DNA from: Phallusia mammillata
Lineage: Eukaryota > Chordata > Ascidiacea > Phlebobranchia > Ascidiidae
DNA length: 64,000 nucleotides
Assembly: GCA_003260075.1 (NCBI GenBank)
Contig: QLIY01000071.1
Coordinates: forward strand, 10,483-74,482
Reading direction: 5' to 3'
Shown here: piece after piece, positions 37,801-48,000 of the stretch
Layout: each line of letters opens with the position of its first letter
Numbering within the stretch: position 1 is the first letter of the stretch
Notes under the pieces: generated by a model
The model's input: only the letters and a program-made list of their open reading frames with translations
Told to the model about the DNA's origin: nothing
Database searches by the model: none
Program-made: the position numbers and the translations under genes

Positions 37801-37861
37801 AGTAACTAAATCCAAAACACAAAACCACATGCAATATGATGAAAGTCGGCAAATAATCCAT
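22822..37861 (-). CDS. Gene A: modular GPI-anchored protein, three LU-like + helical modules (1207 aa)
   Basis: Twenty-one exons, all in phase: 37861-37798, 36116-35949, 35507-35334, 34284-34176, 33809-33698, 33134-32869, 32517-32333, 31330-31163, 30825-30643, 30089-29984, 29448-29334, 29272-28989, 28223-28039, 27656-27621, 27089-26919, 25831-25667, 25326-25218, 25110-25002, 24546-24266, 23737-23556, 23273-22822. They total 3624 nt. The signal peptide is MDYLPTFIILHVVLCFGFSYS. Three modules follow, each with two LU-like exons (CYTG/CFSG/CYSG near the start; C-x4-C-x4-CN at the end) and helical exons H1-H4 (P-x-CTL; VCD...DL..W; AWxTRC; P-x-C). A 149-residue Thr/Ser/Pro mucin-like stalk ends in NKPWNILLCLLNLAWMSFVLL, a GPI-type tail. 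A secreted, membrane-anchored, N-glycosylated protein is inferred; ligand and function are unknown. Confidence 0.88.
23376..23548. mobile_element. Pogo/Tigger-like MITE in gene A intron
   Basis: It starts CAGTAATCTTCAGTTAAACCG and ends TTAACCGAGGTATACTG, an imperfect inverted pair, with TA on both sides as expected for Tc1/mariner-pogo insertion. The interior matches one unit of the tandem array at 16294-16718 (ACAAATGATTTGTAATG). It ends only 7 bases before the H4 splice donor of module 3. Confidence 0.7.
23979..24249. mobile_element. hAT-type MITE (CAGTGGTGGGATTC family)
   Basis: Terminal repeats are as at 12882-13080. The interior carries an expanded set of AGAACCGGCTGAAAAATATGA-type repeats. 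The flanks GTGTA are similar on both sides but the 8-bp duplication has decayed. It sits in the gene A intron between H3 and H4 of module 3. Confidence 0.8.
25857..25990 (+). repeat. SINE fragment
   Basis: GGTTCTAATCCC (B-box-like) is followed by TTTCCCTGAGCAAGAAACTT and GCGGCATTGCTCC, words typical of widespread metazoan tRNA-derived SINE bodies. It lies in the gene A intron between the module 3 LU exons. Confidence 0.5.
26504..26891. mobile_element. hAT-like element with perfect 8-bp duplication
   Basis: Left end TAGAGATGCGCC and right end GGCCTATCCCTA are imperfect inverted repeats. AAAATTAT flanks it exactly (26496-26503, 26892-26899). The ends of the interior are rich in CCGAGC/GCTCGG words that fold on each other. 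The element lies just downstream of the module 3 first LU exon, in the intron. Confidence 0.85.
27238..27392 (+). repeat. tRNA-derived SINE
   Basis: The head resembles a tRNA (TTAGTTGGTAGAGC A box; GTGGGTTCGAATCCCACC B box) but the acceptor stem does not pair, so this is not a functional tRNA. The body (GACCAGCTGATTCGGTACAA, then AATAGGCCTGGCGTACTA) recurs at 6577-6640 and inverted around 50560-50590. Confidence 0.6.
28039..31330 (-). other. Gene A module 2 (LU-like + H1-H4)
   Basis: Exon lengths are 168, 183, 106, 115, 284 and 185 nt, with the same phases as module 1. Landmarks: QVCFSGLRHFKEGK, SCVVTHCSTPACN, APNCTL with GGYPYS, VCDDTFVTDIFNW with closing QVC, AWNTRCNK and TPGC. The 5' end of H4 is recopied at about 28472-28570 after the 28459-28468 G run. 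A 36-nt linker exon (27656-27621, SPDASVPTP) follows. Confidence 0.85.
31411..31731. mobile_element. hAT-like MITE with perfect 8-bp duplication
   Basis: The ends TAGGCCTACCATA and TATGGTAGGCCTA are perfect inverted repeats. AAGTTTAT flanks at 31403-31410 and 31732-31739. Sub-terminal GTCCTCCTTTTT words repeat, and a G-run joint lies at 31465-31474. It is in the gene A intron before module 2. Confidence 0.88.
31896..32249. mobile_element. hAT-type element (CAGGGTTCC ends)
   Basis: Left end CAGGGTTCCCGCGCAA and right end TACCCGCAGGAACCCTG are inverted. Words such as TTTTCAAG and CCATAAC recur inside. The flanks are ACA-rich on both sides, so the duplication is ambiguous. It lies about 80 bases from the H4 exon of module 1. 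Confidence 0.65.
34630..34993. mobile_element. hAT-type MITE copy, scrambled by two joints
   Basis: It is a copy of the CAGTGGTGGGATTC family (here CAGTGATGGGATTC) with interior GTTAGCCGGTTCTATCAC. A G-run joint at 34684-34694 re-starts the flanking sequence and another at 34994 cuts the right terminus. It lies in the gene A intron between the second LU exon and H1 of module 1. Confidence 0.7.
35609..35680 (-). repeat. Foldback-family arm, inverted copy
   Basis: On the minus strand it reads CCTGATGAAGGCGACC...ATCAAAACG and continues into CCAGAAGAGCTCTATAAACT, matching the family at 1728-1838. It is in the gene A intron before the second LU exon of module 1. Confidence 0.6.
36181..36277 (+). 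repeat. CATGTCGCTTTTTACGTC foldback family
   Basis: It has GTGATGACATGAGCATTTGC then CATGTCGCTTTTTACGTCTA and GGGCCGTTAA. Relatives lie at 42766-42840, 43022-43145, 58708-59125 and 60610-60705. Confidence 0.6.
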
Positions 37862-38076
37862 CCTTGCAAAATTCAATTCCTAATTTTCTTGTTCACTTTG
37901 CAAAGACTCCAAACTCCAAATTCCAACCCTCTTGAAGTTTTGTGAACGCCGGAGTCGCGATTCCAAGCCACCAGATGTTAAATGCTTGAGGCGCTGCAAT
38001 TAGAATTTCGTCGAAATCGGATCCTTCTGAGGTTTAAACTTTTTCTTCGACCAACCGACAGATCTTCAGTGTTGTG

Positions 38077-38107
38077 TGACGTCAACCTCTCGAAATGATC
38101 GACGTCA
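38077..38107. promoter_or_regulatory. Paired CRE-like sites upstream of gene A
   Basis: TGACGTCA at 38077-38084 and CGACGTCA at 38100-38107 lie 216-247 bases upstream of the gene A start, 23 bases apart. This mirrors the pair upstream of gene B and supports shared control by a bZIP factor. Confidence 0.45.
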
Positions 38108-41100
38108 TTATTACATTGAGTTTCATTGTTCTGAGCAAGTTTGTGCGAGAGGAAACTTGATAGGTTACAGGTTCGAATCCAGCTCGATGGCTGGAAATTC
38201 TCCGAGTAGAAAATATAACGACATACAACTAAAACCGAAGTTATAACTGAATAAATTCTGCAGAAAATTTAAATTCGAGCACAAGATTTCAGATAACTCA
38301 AGAATCTTCCAAAAACTCGTTTCGGAAGTCAGCTGTTAGTAGCATTTAAATATTTTCCCAAAACAATTTTGCAATGTCATTATCCTAAAGAAGACGCACC
38401 TTATGAGATGTCGAAACGTCGAATGATTTGTTTATAATTGCCGGTTAAACAAATAGGAAAGTTTTTGAAATTTGCCTGCCAACAACACTATATGGGCCTT
38501 GTTATACGAAGCGGTCAATGCAATTTTTGCTACGAAGAAACGAATAATAACAACTGGAAAAAGACCAGACAGTTTCCCATCATTAGATCTGACCACCTGC
38601 AACCACAACAATCAACTATGTGACGTAATACTTAATGCAAGTTTTTGCTTCAACTAATCTCCAGGTGGATATGTTGCCGCAAGGTGGCAGCAATAAGTCA
38701 TTTGATCTCAAGGGGGGGGGGCTAATCTCCGGGTGGATATGTTGCCGCAAGGTGGCAGCAATAAGTCATTTGATCTCAATTCATTTTCCTTAAAGACGAA
38801 ATAAGCGAATTCCTTAATCTGGCGTTTTGGCGCTGGGCGTTGGCGAAGCGTGCCACGTAGATTGAAATGAAATACGGACAATGCCAAATCGGCATGTTTA
38901 ACAAATTTCCTTTGAATCCGGAATTCTTTTCACGGACCTAAAAAGTAATTTAGGTGAGCCTTCACTGATGACGACAACAGTGATTATTGAAATTTCTGCA
39001 TAATGTAAAATCTAAATACACAAGCACAGTTATGTTTTTGATCAAATCTTATTTTGATGACATAATTGTGTTTAGTCGAATCGTGTTTGTAATTTCCTGA
39101 TAAAGTCCAACTTTGCCGTTTTACTTGGGACACACCTAAGTATTTCCAGCCTTTGTAAAATTCCATTTGTTGCAATTCTTCTTCAACTAATCCTTGGACT
39201 GCATCAGCTGATTTGACGACAACATTTGCTTTCGCAGTTAAGATAACTTTGTCAGCGTAAGAACATCAAAACCTCCAATCTTCATCCGCGGTAAACCCAC
39301 ACAATAACTTGCAGAAGTCTTGACGTCATCAGTGGTGTTGATAGCTGATGTCAAACAGCATGACGTAACCGGATTATTGTGACGTGGAAGTGTCGACAAT
39401 CGTTGCATTGTGACAAAGCGCGCGAGCGTTCTACTTCATTGTTTTATCGCGCAGCTGAAGAAATTCCAGAACAGCGCTGGTCGGTTGCGCGCAAACATGG
39501 GTTATTTGCGACGAGCGCTGTAGTCGTGGGTGATACGACCCTCCCATGTCGGTTTACAACATCGTATTCGACGCGAGAAGCAATAAAATATCGTGAAAAC
39601 TTCGTAAAGTTGTCAGTTGCGGTCAGTCCCGGTGATCATGAGTTGTGGTGTGAAGGCGGTGAACTGTTGTAAAACGGTGAAAAGTATTTAACACTCGACA
39701 GTCGGCTGATATAAAGCATTCAGCTGAAGGACAAGGGCGCTGGGACGCAGAAAACTTAAGTTACTGCAGCTAATAGAAGCGATGCAATGTGTCCAAACCC
39801 CAAGAAGTGACCAGAAATGTTGATAAAGTTGTTAGAGCAAAAATTTACAGTGTACAAAGTTGGGGCTGGATTTGTGATAAGTCCCGAGTGGAGATGTCGG
39901 GGTATAGTTATGTAAGTTGATTACTGGGGACTTGCTACCAACAATTCATTGAGGATCAAGTCAGGGTTCAATCTCCGCTACTGCTTTGTTTGTAAATTAT
40001 AAGTTATAACATGTTGAGGAGTATGGGGGAATTGAAATCTGAGTGAAATATTAAAATTGCCGCAGACACAATAGTGAACAATATGAATGTGGGCAGGATT
40101 GTTGTTCGCGAACGGAAACTGTAAAGTTTCATTAAAATTCTGCCAGTTTGTGGCGAGAAAATAAGAGCTTGGGTGGGTGGCTAAAATAGAGAAACTGTTT
40201 TGCCAAAAGTCACATGAGCAACCTGTAATATAACAGTTTTCACCTAAACAAATTTTTGTCCTTTCTTAAAGTGACAAAAGTTGATGGCAGGGTGTGTTGC
40301 AAATATTTTGTTGTAATACGTTTGTGGGTTGAGGTTTCGTCGCAAGTTATTTGTGGCACTGGTTTAGTTGAGATGCCAACAGCGGTTGTTACAGTCGGTT
40401 ACATTTTTATGTTTAAATTCTGCTTTATCACGCGTTTGATGTGGATGTAAAGTTTAACACAAAGATGCAGTTTACTTTAAAGAGAAATTGCCAGGGGGGG
40501 GGGAACAGTCGGTTACATTTTTATGTTTAAATTCTGCTGCTTTATCGCGCGTTTAATGTGCGTGTAAAGTTTAACACAAAGATGCAGTTTACTTTAAAGA
40601 GAAATTGCCATTAGGGTTAGAGTAGAACTTAGACAATTTGTTCAAACGTTTTGATCGAACCATTCTCACAATTTGTGTTGAAGTAAAAGACAAGCTGAAC
40701 AAAATTTAAACACAAATGTGGTAGAAAAGACAAGCTAGAAATTTTAATTGTTAGCCGAATTGAACCACACAGAGTACTTAGGAAAATTTATTTTAAGGGA
40801 ATTTATACTAATATTTAGAGAAAATTTTGCGCAGTACACTTGCAACGTTAAAGGTGTAAGCGCATCAAGTGAGAAACATTAGAAGCAAGTCGTGTGGACC
40901 TTTAGTGAGCGGTTTGAAAAACGGCAGTCATCTGTGAAACCGTAAAAATATTATGTTGAATTTGTCCACAAACATGAAGCAAGTAAATGCGCTGCATAAC
41001 ACGTGTCTGTTTGTGACGTTGGAACTCGAAACAATACGTTATGTTCTACAGCTATTGTTAGATAGCGAAATGATTCTTTAAAATCTCCCTAACCTCAATA

Positions 41101-41746
41101 TTTTAACTTATCGGGGCCGAGTTGAGATATTTATACACCTTATTAATAATTCAACATAAACTTTATGACTTCGGGCGCCAACTTTTACGGGAACAATATC
41201 ACGGAAATCAGCAGTGGTTTATGCAGTGATCTTCGATTCTGTGTCGTATATCGCCTCATGTATAAACGCTTCATTAATACATCACTCGTAAAAGATGATT
41301 AACAATCAGAACAAACACATTATCAACGTTCTAAACCATTGTGTGAAGGCTCCAACATTAAAGTTAATACCAGACACAAAATTCGACGCGATTTTATCAC
41401 TTTCCTTCGCCATCTGCTCGAATTGAATTAGTCAGTTTTTAGACCAGTGCCGATTTTCGAATAACGACGGCGCGACATTGTTGCGTCATTGTTGCTATGA
41501 AAACATCCAGACTATGACGTAATAACAGGTATTTTAAGGGTCGGTTTTCTATATATTACTGTGGCGCGAGTGTTTATGCGGGCGGAGATACGAAAGCTGA
41601 GAGTAAGAACCTGACGATGATAAAAAACTGTCGAAACGTTGCAGTGCTTTCCACCCAAATACTTGTTTGTTTAGAATGTTTAGAAGCGAGTATTGTAAGT
41701 TTTTAAGCAGAATTCATTAAATAAGCTATTCTGCCAGGCATAATGT

Positions 41747-41889
41747 ATAACCGAGTAATGCTCATCCAGCAGTTTTATTGTAAACAATCGACGTTTTGAC
41801 GTCCTTTTCGTGACGCCTATATCAGGATAATGACATATCTTGCAAGATTGTTTACAATATAACTGCTGGATGAGCAATACTCGGTTGTA
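41747..41889. repeat. Foldback element with hammerhead-like apex
   Basis: Left arm (ACCGAGTAATGCTCATCCAG onward, 41747-41789) and right arm (41845-41889) are inverted copies over about 43 bases. The apex, read on the minus strand, has CCTGATATAGGCGTCACG then GACGTCAAAACGTCG, a variant of the TGATGA...GAAAC motif. A related core (CTGACGATGAT...GTCGAAACG) lies at about 41611-41640. Confidence 0.65.
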
Positions 41890-42765
41890 TCTAAATAGAA
41901 TGTTGTTCTGTCACACAGCCGTTTTAAGGTGAGAATTTATTCTGCTTCAAACTGTCGATAAAATGGAATTCAGCACCAGGGTTAGTGATGAATTTTAATT
42001 GTAAGTTTTAGTCGTATTCATAAGTGCTTTAACGTAAGGTTGATTGGTGCCGGGACTCGTTGCTTTGTAACAGAACATCAGTAAAAACAATTTCGTCACC
42101 AAAGTTCGGCGGAAAGCAGCGAAGCGTAACGAAAGACGCGACGAACGCGATCCGCGATTCTGAGCGTGCGTGGAGAGTTAGCGGGTGGAGAGAGAGGTTT
42201 AGGGTCAACAACTGGCAAATTGGTTTCGAGTGGTGTCGCGGCGCTTGCTCACTGTCACATCACAACACATCAGTGTGATGTAACAATCGATAAATGTTCT
42301 AAAAGTGAATTGTTAAACATATGTTTTTCGCGCGTGTTTTGGAATTCGGCTAATTTTGTTTGCCGAGAAATCGAGCAGCAAACAAAGCAAACAGCGTCGT
42401 TGCGCGATTATAATTGTCGACGCCAGTTGCTTACCCAGGAGTACAGTGAGATGAGAGTTGTTGATTTGTTGTTTGACCAAATATCAGTGACAGTTGGACG
42501 AACCCAGCCAAGCAACCTAGCAATGTTTATTTAATCGTCTCGGGACAACGAAACATGTTTTTTCCACACTGAGTAGTTTCAGGGGGCGTCAACACGCGAG
42601 CTTCTATCTTTTCCCGATGTAAACAAAAATTATGAAATGCACAAAAATGTTTTACGATGGCTGCCAATATTAATTACAATCTACTAATGGGTTTTCTACA
42701 ACGTTGGGCAAATGGGCTGGAAACATAACCAAGTTATAAAGTTTAAAATATTTTCGTGACCTAAT

Positions 42766-43145
42766 ATCACTGATAATGGCGTGGTGTTGACGTTTTAATA
42801 CAAAAGCATGTCGCTTTTTACGTCTATTTCCGCCGTTAATTTTCGCATTTGAACGTTATTTTGCCATTAAACATTAAACGCGCCATTAAACAAAAGTTTA
42901 CAAAATAAAAAAAATGTAGGATGGTTGCCAATATGAATTAGAATCTTCTAATGGGTTTTGTTACAACGCAAGTTGCGCAAATGAACTGGAAAATAACAAA
43001 GTTATAAAGTTTAAAATATTATAATGACCTCATATCACTGATAATGGCATAAGCATTTGCCGAAACGTTTTAACAACAAAGCATGTCGCTGTTTACGTCT
43101 ATTTGGCCTGTTATGTGTTTACCAAAGAACTTATAAACAGATCCG
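42766..43145 (+). repeat. Two copies of the CATGTCGC foldback family
   Basis: Copies at 42766-42840 and 43022-43145 share ATCACTGATAATGGC and CATGTCGCTTTTTACGTCTA. The second keeps the core CTGATAATGGCATAAGCATT then TGCCGAAACG, and both are preceded by a duplicated flank (AACAAAGTTATAAAGTTTAA). Confidence 0.6.
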
Positions 43146-43837
43146 TATGAAGTGTTCCCGAGCGAGGTCTAGTTTGAACATTAAACTTATCTTGGCCTTT
43201 TTTACAACATTTGGTGAAAAATTTCAGGTTAGAAGTGTTTTACGCTTTACTCTGTGTATTGAAGTAACCATGGCTACAAGGTTTGAAACATTCTAAACAG
43301 ACAATTCAGTTCGTCTGGAAGACACAGGTTTAATGCCAGTTGAAGAATTTCTAAACAATGGTATCAACGCGAAATCCCAGGGCTCAGTAAAAACCGCGAA
43401 GTGTATTATTCTGGCAATTTGTTTTACAAACTCGAGAATATTCCAGTCAACATTTCTCGAATATTTACTCCTTCGGGATTTTCTATTGTTCCCACTCGTG
43501 TAATTTCCCATTCATAAACCCGAACCGAATGTTGAACCTTCGGTAAAGTTCAGATTAATCTCGCATGGGACTCGGATCGTCCCTCGGCGCCTAAGCTCGG
43601 TTTGAAAGAATCGCCCAGTTATCTCCCGACAGCCAAGTTGAATTAGAGGCCAGATTGGATCCGTCCGGTTGTTCGCGTCCTTCAGTAACTATGCTATGCC
43701 GATATTTACGACACTCGAAGTATGTTGTCGTTGAGCTGGACACCCCAGTAAACTTGTTCGTGTAAGATATGTGTTTAGAAAATACTGAACAGGCGTTTCG
43801 TCCACCAGGTTGCATATTTAACAAATTTTCTCGTTCA

Positions 43838-43963
43838 ACTGGTGTAACGCTAAACAAAATACAAGTTCTTGAAAAAACAACTATTATTTTGTTTAGCATC
43901 ACACCAGTTGAACAACTATTATTTTGTTTAGCATTACACCAGTTGAACGACAATTTTGTTTAA
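43838..43963. repeat. Inverted repeat of CAACTGGTGTAACGC type
   Basis: TTCAACTGGTGTAACGCTAA at about 43838 is followed by two inverted copies (CATCACACCAGTTGAAC and CATTACACCAGTTGAAC), the last re-copied after the 44062 G run. No coding potential is evident. Confidence 0.5.
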
Positions 43964-44758
43964 TATGTGTATAGATCAGCCCAGGGTTTACGGTGACAAA
44001 GCATCATTTACAGCTTCATATACAGATTTCAGTACATCAGTCCTATTAAAAAGTGTCATATGGGGGGGGGGTGTTTAGCATTACACCAGTTGAAGGACAA
44101 ATTTGTTTAATATGTGTATAGATAAGCCCAGGGTTTACGGTGACAAAGCATCATTTACACCTTCATATACAGATTTCAGTACATCAGTCCTATTAAAAAG
44201 TGTCATATAAATCAGGCTGACGTGTTATCTGAATCAAATCATTGCCAAGTTATCTATAGTTTGTAAATTCACTTTGGTCTTCGGTTAAAGTAGTAAGGCT
44301 AAACCTTTCTTCAGGTGAGTTTAAATTCAATCAAAGCAAGTTAGATTTACTCAGGTGAGCATGAAACTTAAAGAACAAGCATCAGCGCGCGAATTTCGAT
44401 TGTCAGTATTATTACGTCACAGTGGTGCGGAATGCGTGGGTTGTGGACCCCCCAAGATCGGTCGGTGATTGTGACGAAACATAGCGCGGTGTCGACTTGA
44501 CTCACAGATGGTCGTCGTGTTCAAAACCGCGACTGACAACCGCGCGACGCTTTGTAAACAACTATGCCACTATGACGTCACAATGGGCGAGCGATCTTCG
44601 CGATAAAGGTTGAAGTGGTTAAAAAGGGGAAACACCGAAAAAAATATGTTTACGATTTTGCCTCGATTTTGTGGACGCATAAATTTTTCTGAACCTTCAA
44701 CGCGACGATTTTTGTTTCTTTTTATTGTCTCATAACAGAAAACGTTGTTAAATGGAAG

Positions 44759-44936
44759 CAGTGGTGGGATTCATTTTTTTGTCAGTCGGTTCTATCACAA
44801 AAGTCATTTTTTTCAGCCGGTTCTGTTACAAAAAATCCATTGACAGTAAGCAGTAATGCTAACCGGTTCGCTGATCTCATAAAATTTGTGAGATGGTTCT
44901 ATAGAACCGGTGCGAACCGGCTGAATTTCACCACTG
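44759..44936. mobile_element. hAT-type MITE (CAGTGGTGGGATTC family)
   Basis: The left end is CAGTGGTGGGATTC and the right end has decayed to GAATTTCACCACTG. The flanks AATGGAAG and GATGGAAG match at 7 of 8. It lies about 165 bases upstream of the gene D start codon, between it and the CRE-like site at 44573. Confidence 0.8.
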
Positions 44937-45099
44937 GATGGAAGGCAAGAAAGATAGTTTGGTTGTGTGTTGAGTTTTTCCGCTAATGATGAGTAAATTT
45001 GATGTGATTCAGTTTGGACTTTCGAGATAAACCCAAACTTTTTTTTCCTTTCTTGTTTGTTTAAATTTAGGGATAAAAGTAGGTGAAAGTTCAACAAGA

Positions 45100-48000
45100 A
45101 TGTGTAGCAAATTCAAACTGTGGATTTTGTGCGTCTGTATTCTACCTACAGGTGAGTTTTCAACATTGTGAAGCCACCGCAAGTTTTGCACGCAAAACCG
45201 GAACGGGAACACCCTTTGTATACGTCATATTGGGTATATTGAGGGGGGATGTGGGGCAGACTGTTTATCGTACAAATGTAACCGGTTAAATTTTGTGATA
45301 TTTGCTGCTTTGTTTAGAGATACGTGACTTACAACTCGCCCACTGTGACAACACTAATAGCTCAAACTTTTTCACATTTAGTAAATTTTTTAACCCAAAA
45401 AATTGGGGTAAAATTAACCATCTGTACCAAAAAAGTTATTTATTTGAAGTTTTGCAGCAAAATTCTAACTTGAGGACAAACGGTTCGGAATATTGTTTTT
45501 TTTATTTGGAGAAAAATATTTGCCGGAACACTGAACGACCAAAATCAGTTGTTTTAGCGCAACACGCCCAAATGACTCCGAATGACCGCAATAAGTGACC
45601 CATAGGGGGGGGGGGGCGAGCAAAATTCTAACTTGAGGACAAACGGTTCGGAATATTGTTTTTTTTTTTGAGAAAAATATTTGCCGGAACACTGAACGAC
45701 CAAAATCAGTTGTTTTAACGCAACACGCCCAAATGACTCCGAATGACCGCAATAAGTGACCCATAGTTACCCAAGTAGGTGAACCATAATAACCCCATTA
45801 AATACCAAAACATATATTTGCGACAACTGTATCAATCAAAGTCGAGTTGACTCGTGGCTTGAATTCACCTGCATAGGACGTCGAAACGACGGCTAAAATT
45901 ACATTTGCCAGAAGAGCTCTATAAACTTGATATTATGCCTGGCAGCAATAGCTTATATGCAGTGGTGGGATTCGAATTTTTTGTCAGCCGTTTCTATGAC
46001 AAATGTCATATTTAAAAAAAAAAAAAAAATGTCATATTTTGTTCACTGACAGTAACCAGTAATATGTTAACCGGTTCGCTGATCTCATAAAATTTCGTGA
46101 GACGGTTCTATAGAACGGGTGCGAACCGACTGAATCCCACTGCTTATATATTCACAATTTCACGTTGTTACTCAGCTTTGGTGGATTGTCTCCAATGTCA
46201 CGGCGGGATCGCCACGTGGGCAGGCGGGAAAGAGGAATATAACAACGTTTACGAGCAAACTTGCGCCGAAATGCCGGGACAGTCGTGTCTCACTGCCGAG
46301 ACCGAAGTCACGATCAACGGATTGCAAAGTGAGTGGGGGAAAGTGATATTTAGCCCCGATTTGTCGGCTGTTTCATTCACTAACGATGGCCCAACTTTTG
46401 TATCCAATCTTGTCGCCAAAACAAACTTGACTTTTGGTTTAAACTCGACAGCTTGACCTAACTCAAGTGTCAAATCTTGTCACCAAAATACCTGTTGGTT
46501 TAAAACTTACAGGCTTGAACATAAAATTGATATTTGTTTAAGAAACACAAATCTATTGGTAGGTTGTTTCATTTACTGACAAAAGCAAAAAAGGCGTGGT
46601 GAAACGTAAATAATAGACACGTTTGTAAGTGGAAAAGAAAAACGTATTAACCATCATAGCGTTAATTTAGTAAAGTTGCATGGCCGGAAAAACTGAAAAT
46701 GTCAAGGAGTTATTAACCTCTGTTATGCGTATAAGTGATGAACAACAAATAGAGTTGGAAAAATTAATTATTCAATGTTGACGATTCACCCAGAACGGGC
46801 CGCAAGCTTAGGGATGATGTGTAGTTATAGCGTATAAAGGCGGATTCACAAATTATTTCTAGTAAAAGGGGGTCGAACTAAACACTTGTAAAAAAAACCT
46901 TGTACAGACAGTAGTACTATTTTGTACAATATAAAACAATGGGCATTAGGCCAATGGCTTCACGTTTTAATGGGTAATATCACGCTGTTGCCTTATTTCG
47001 ACTTGCGAGCAAATTTCTCGACCCTAAAATGACGCTGTGGAAATGTTTTGACCCACAGAATATATTTTATGTTTTAATGAAGTCTGTGTAAATAGTTACG
47101 CTGAGGCAAAAACCCACCAAAGACCAAAACCGATCCTGAGACAATGCGCTGGAATGCAGACAAAATTGTAGGAAGAAAACCGCAACAAATTTGGGGGGGG
47201 GGTCAAAGACCAAAACCGTTTCTGAAACACTGCGCTGGAATGCAGACAAAATTGTAGGAAGAAAACCGCAACAAATTTATCAATTTTTTATTCGAATTAG
47301 AAATCTTATGATGTCGATGTTAGATAAATTCGATCTTTCCGTTTAACTTCTGGCTTGCAAAGTTTCAATTCTTTATGCACCGGCTGTTGGTAGTCATGGC
47401 AACGGCTGAATTTTGCCAGAACATTTTAAAATCAAAACAAATGATTAGTTCTTTGGGTCAAAAACAAACCCCAAAGCGCAGATGATTGTGACAAACTGAT
47501 GCAGATTGTGACATCACAGATTGTGAATTGTCGTCGGATTTCCTCCTATATAACAAACACTGTCCCCGGATTGTGTTGGTGAATGAAAATCAACGCGATC
47601 AAATATTGAACTTTAGGGTTGGTCCTAGATTTGACGGTGATTTGTGTAAAGATAAATATAGAGAGGTAAAACTCACAGTCAATCTGTTAATGACAATACT
47701 GTTTGAATTATGCGGGCGAATAACACGAAATTGAAATTATAGCTTTTCCGATTATTTTGCAAAACGCGACGCGTGCTATATTGTGACCGCATAAAGACAA
47801 AAGCTTTGTTCTGTAATAAATTATCAGAAAACGTTTTATAGAACCGAGCTGGTGTTTCCGTTTAGGCGGGTTTCATTTGACTAGCAGAACCTGCGTCAGC
47901 AACCGGACGTACCCCGCCAGGTTCGTGCGGTCGGTTGCGATCCTAATGCAGGACGTATCCAGAAAGCGGAATACAACCACCTTCCAAATAACAGGACACT

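Larger units (their letters stand above)
37862..45099. other. Gene-poor interval between gene A (-) and gene D (+)
   Basis: The two flanking genes diverge, so both promoters should lie here. I find no exon with family similarity. The interval contains CpG-rich stretches near 39400-39560, 42100-42420 and 44440-44600, G-run duplications at 38712, 40494 and 44062, several foldback repeats, a MITE at 44759-44936 and a TGACGTCA at 44573-44580. The open frames around 39379-39672 and 42029-42534 show no recognisable features. Confidence 0.5.

Noticed and set aside
37684-37869. Frame starting upstream of gene A with a different signal peptide
   Set aside because: It depends on a TTG start. The ATG at 37861 in another frame gives a better signal peptide and matches the phase of the next exon.
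39379-39672. 97-codon open frame
   Set aside because: It has no ATG at the reported start, no conserved motif and no intron signals that link it to other exons. CpG-rich promoter-like sequence is a better reading.
42029-42534. Overlapping open frames on both strands
   Set aside because: They overlap in opposite directions, lack motifs and lie in CpG-rich intergenic DNA.
43838-44208. Possible CRISPR-like short repeats
   Set aside because: Only two or three inverted copies without regular spacers are present, in a eukaryotic context, and one is a joint duplication.
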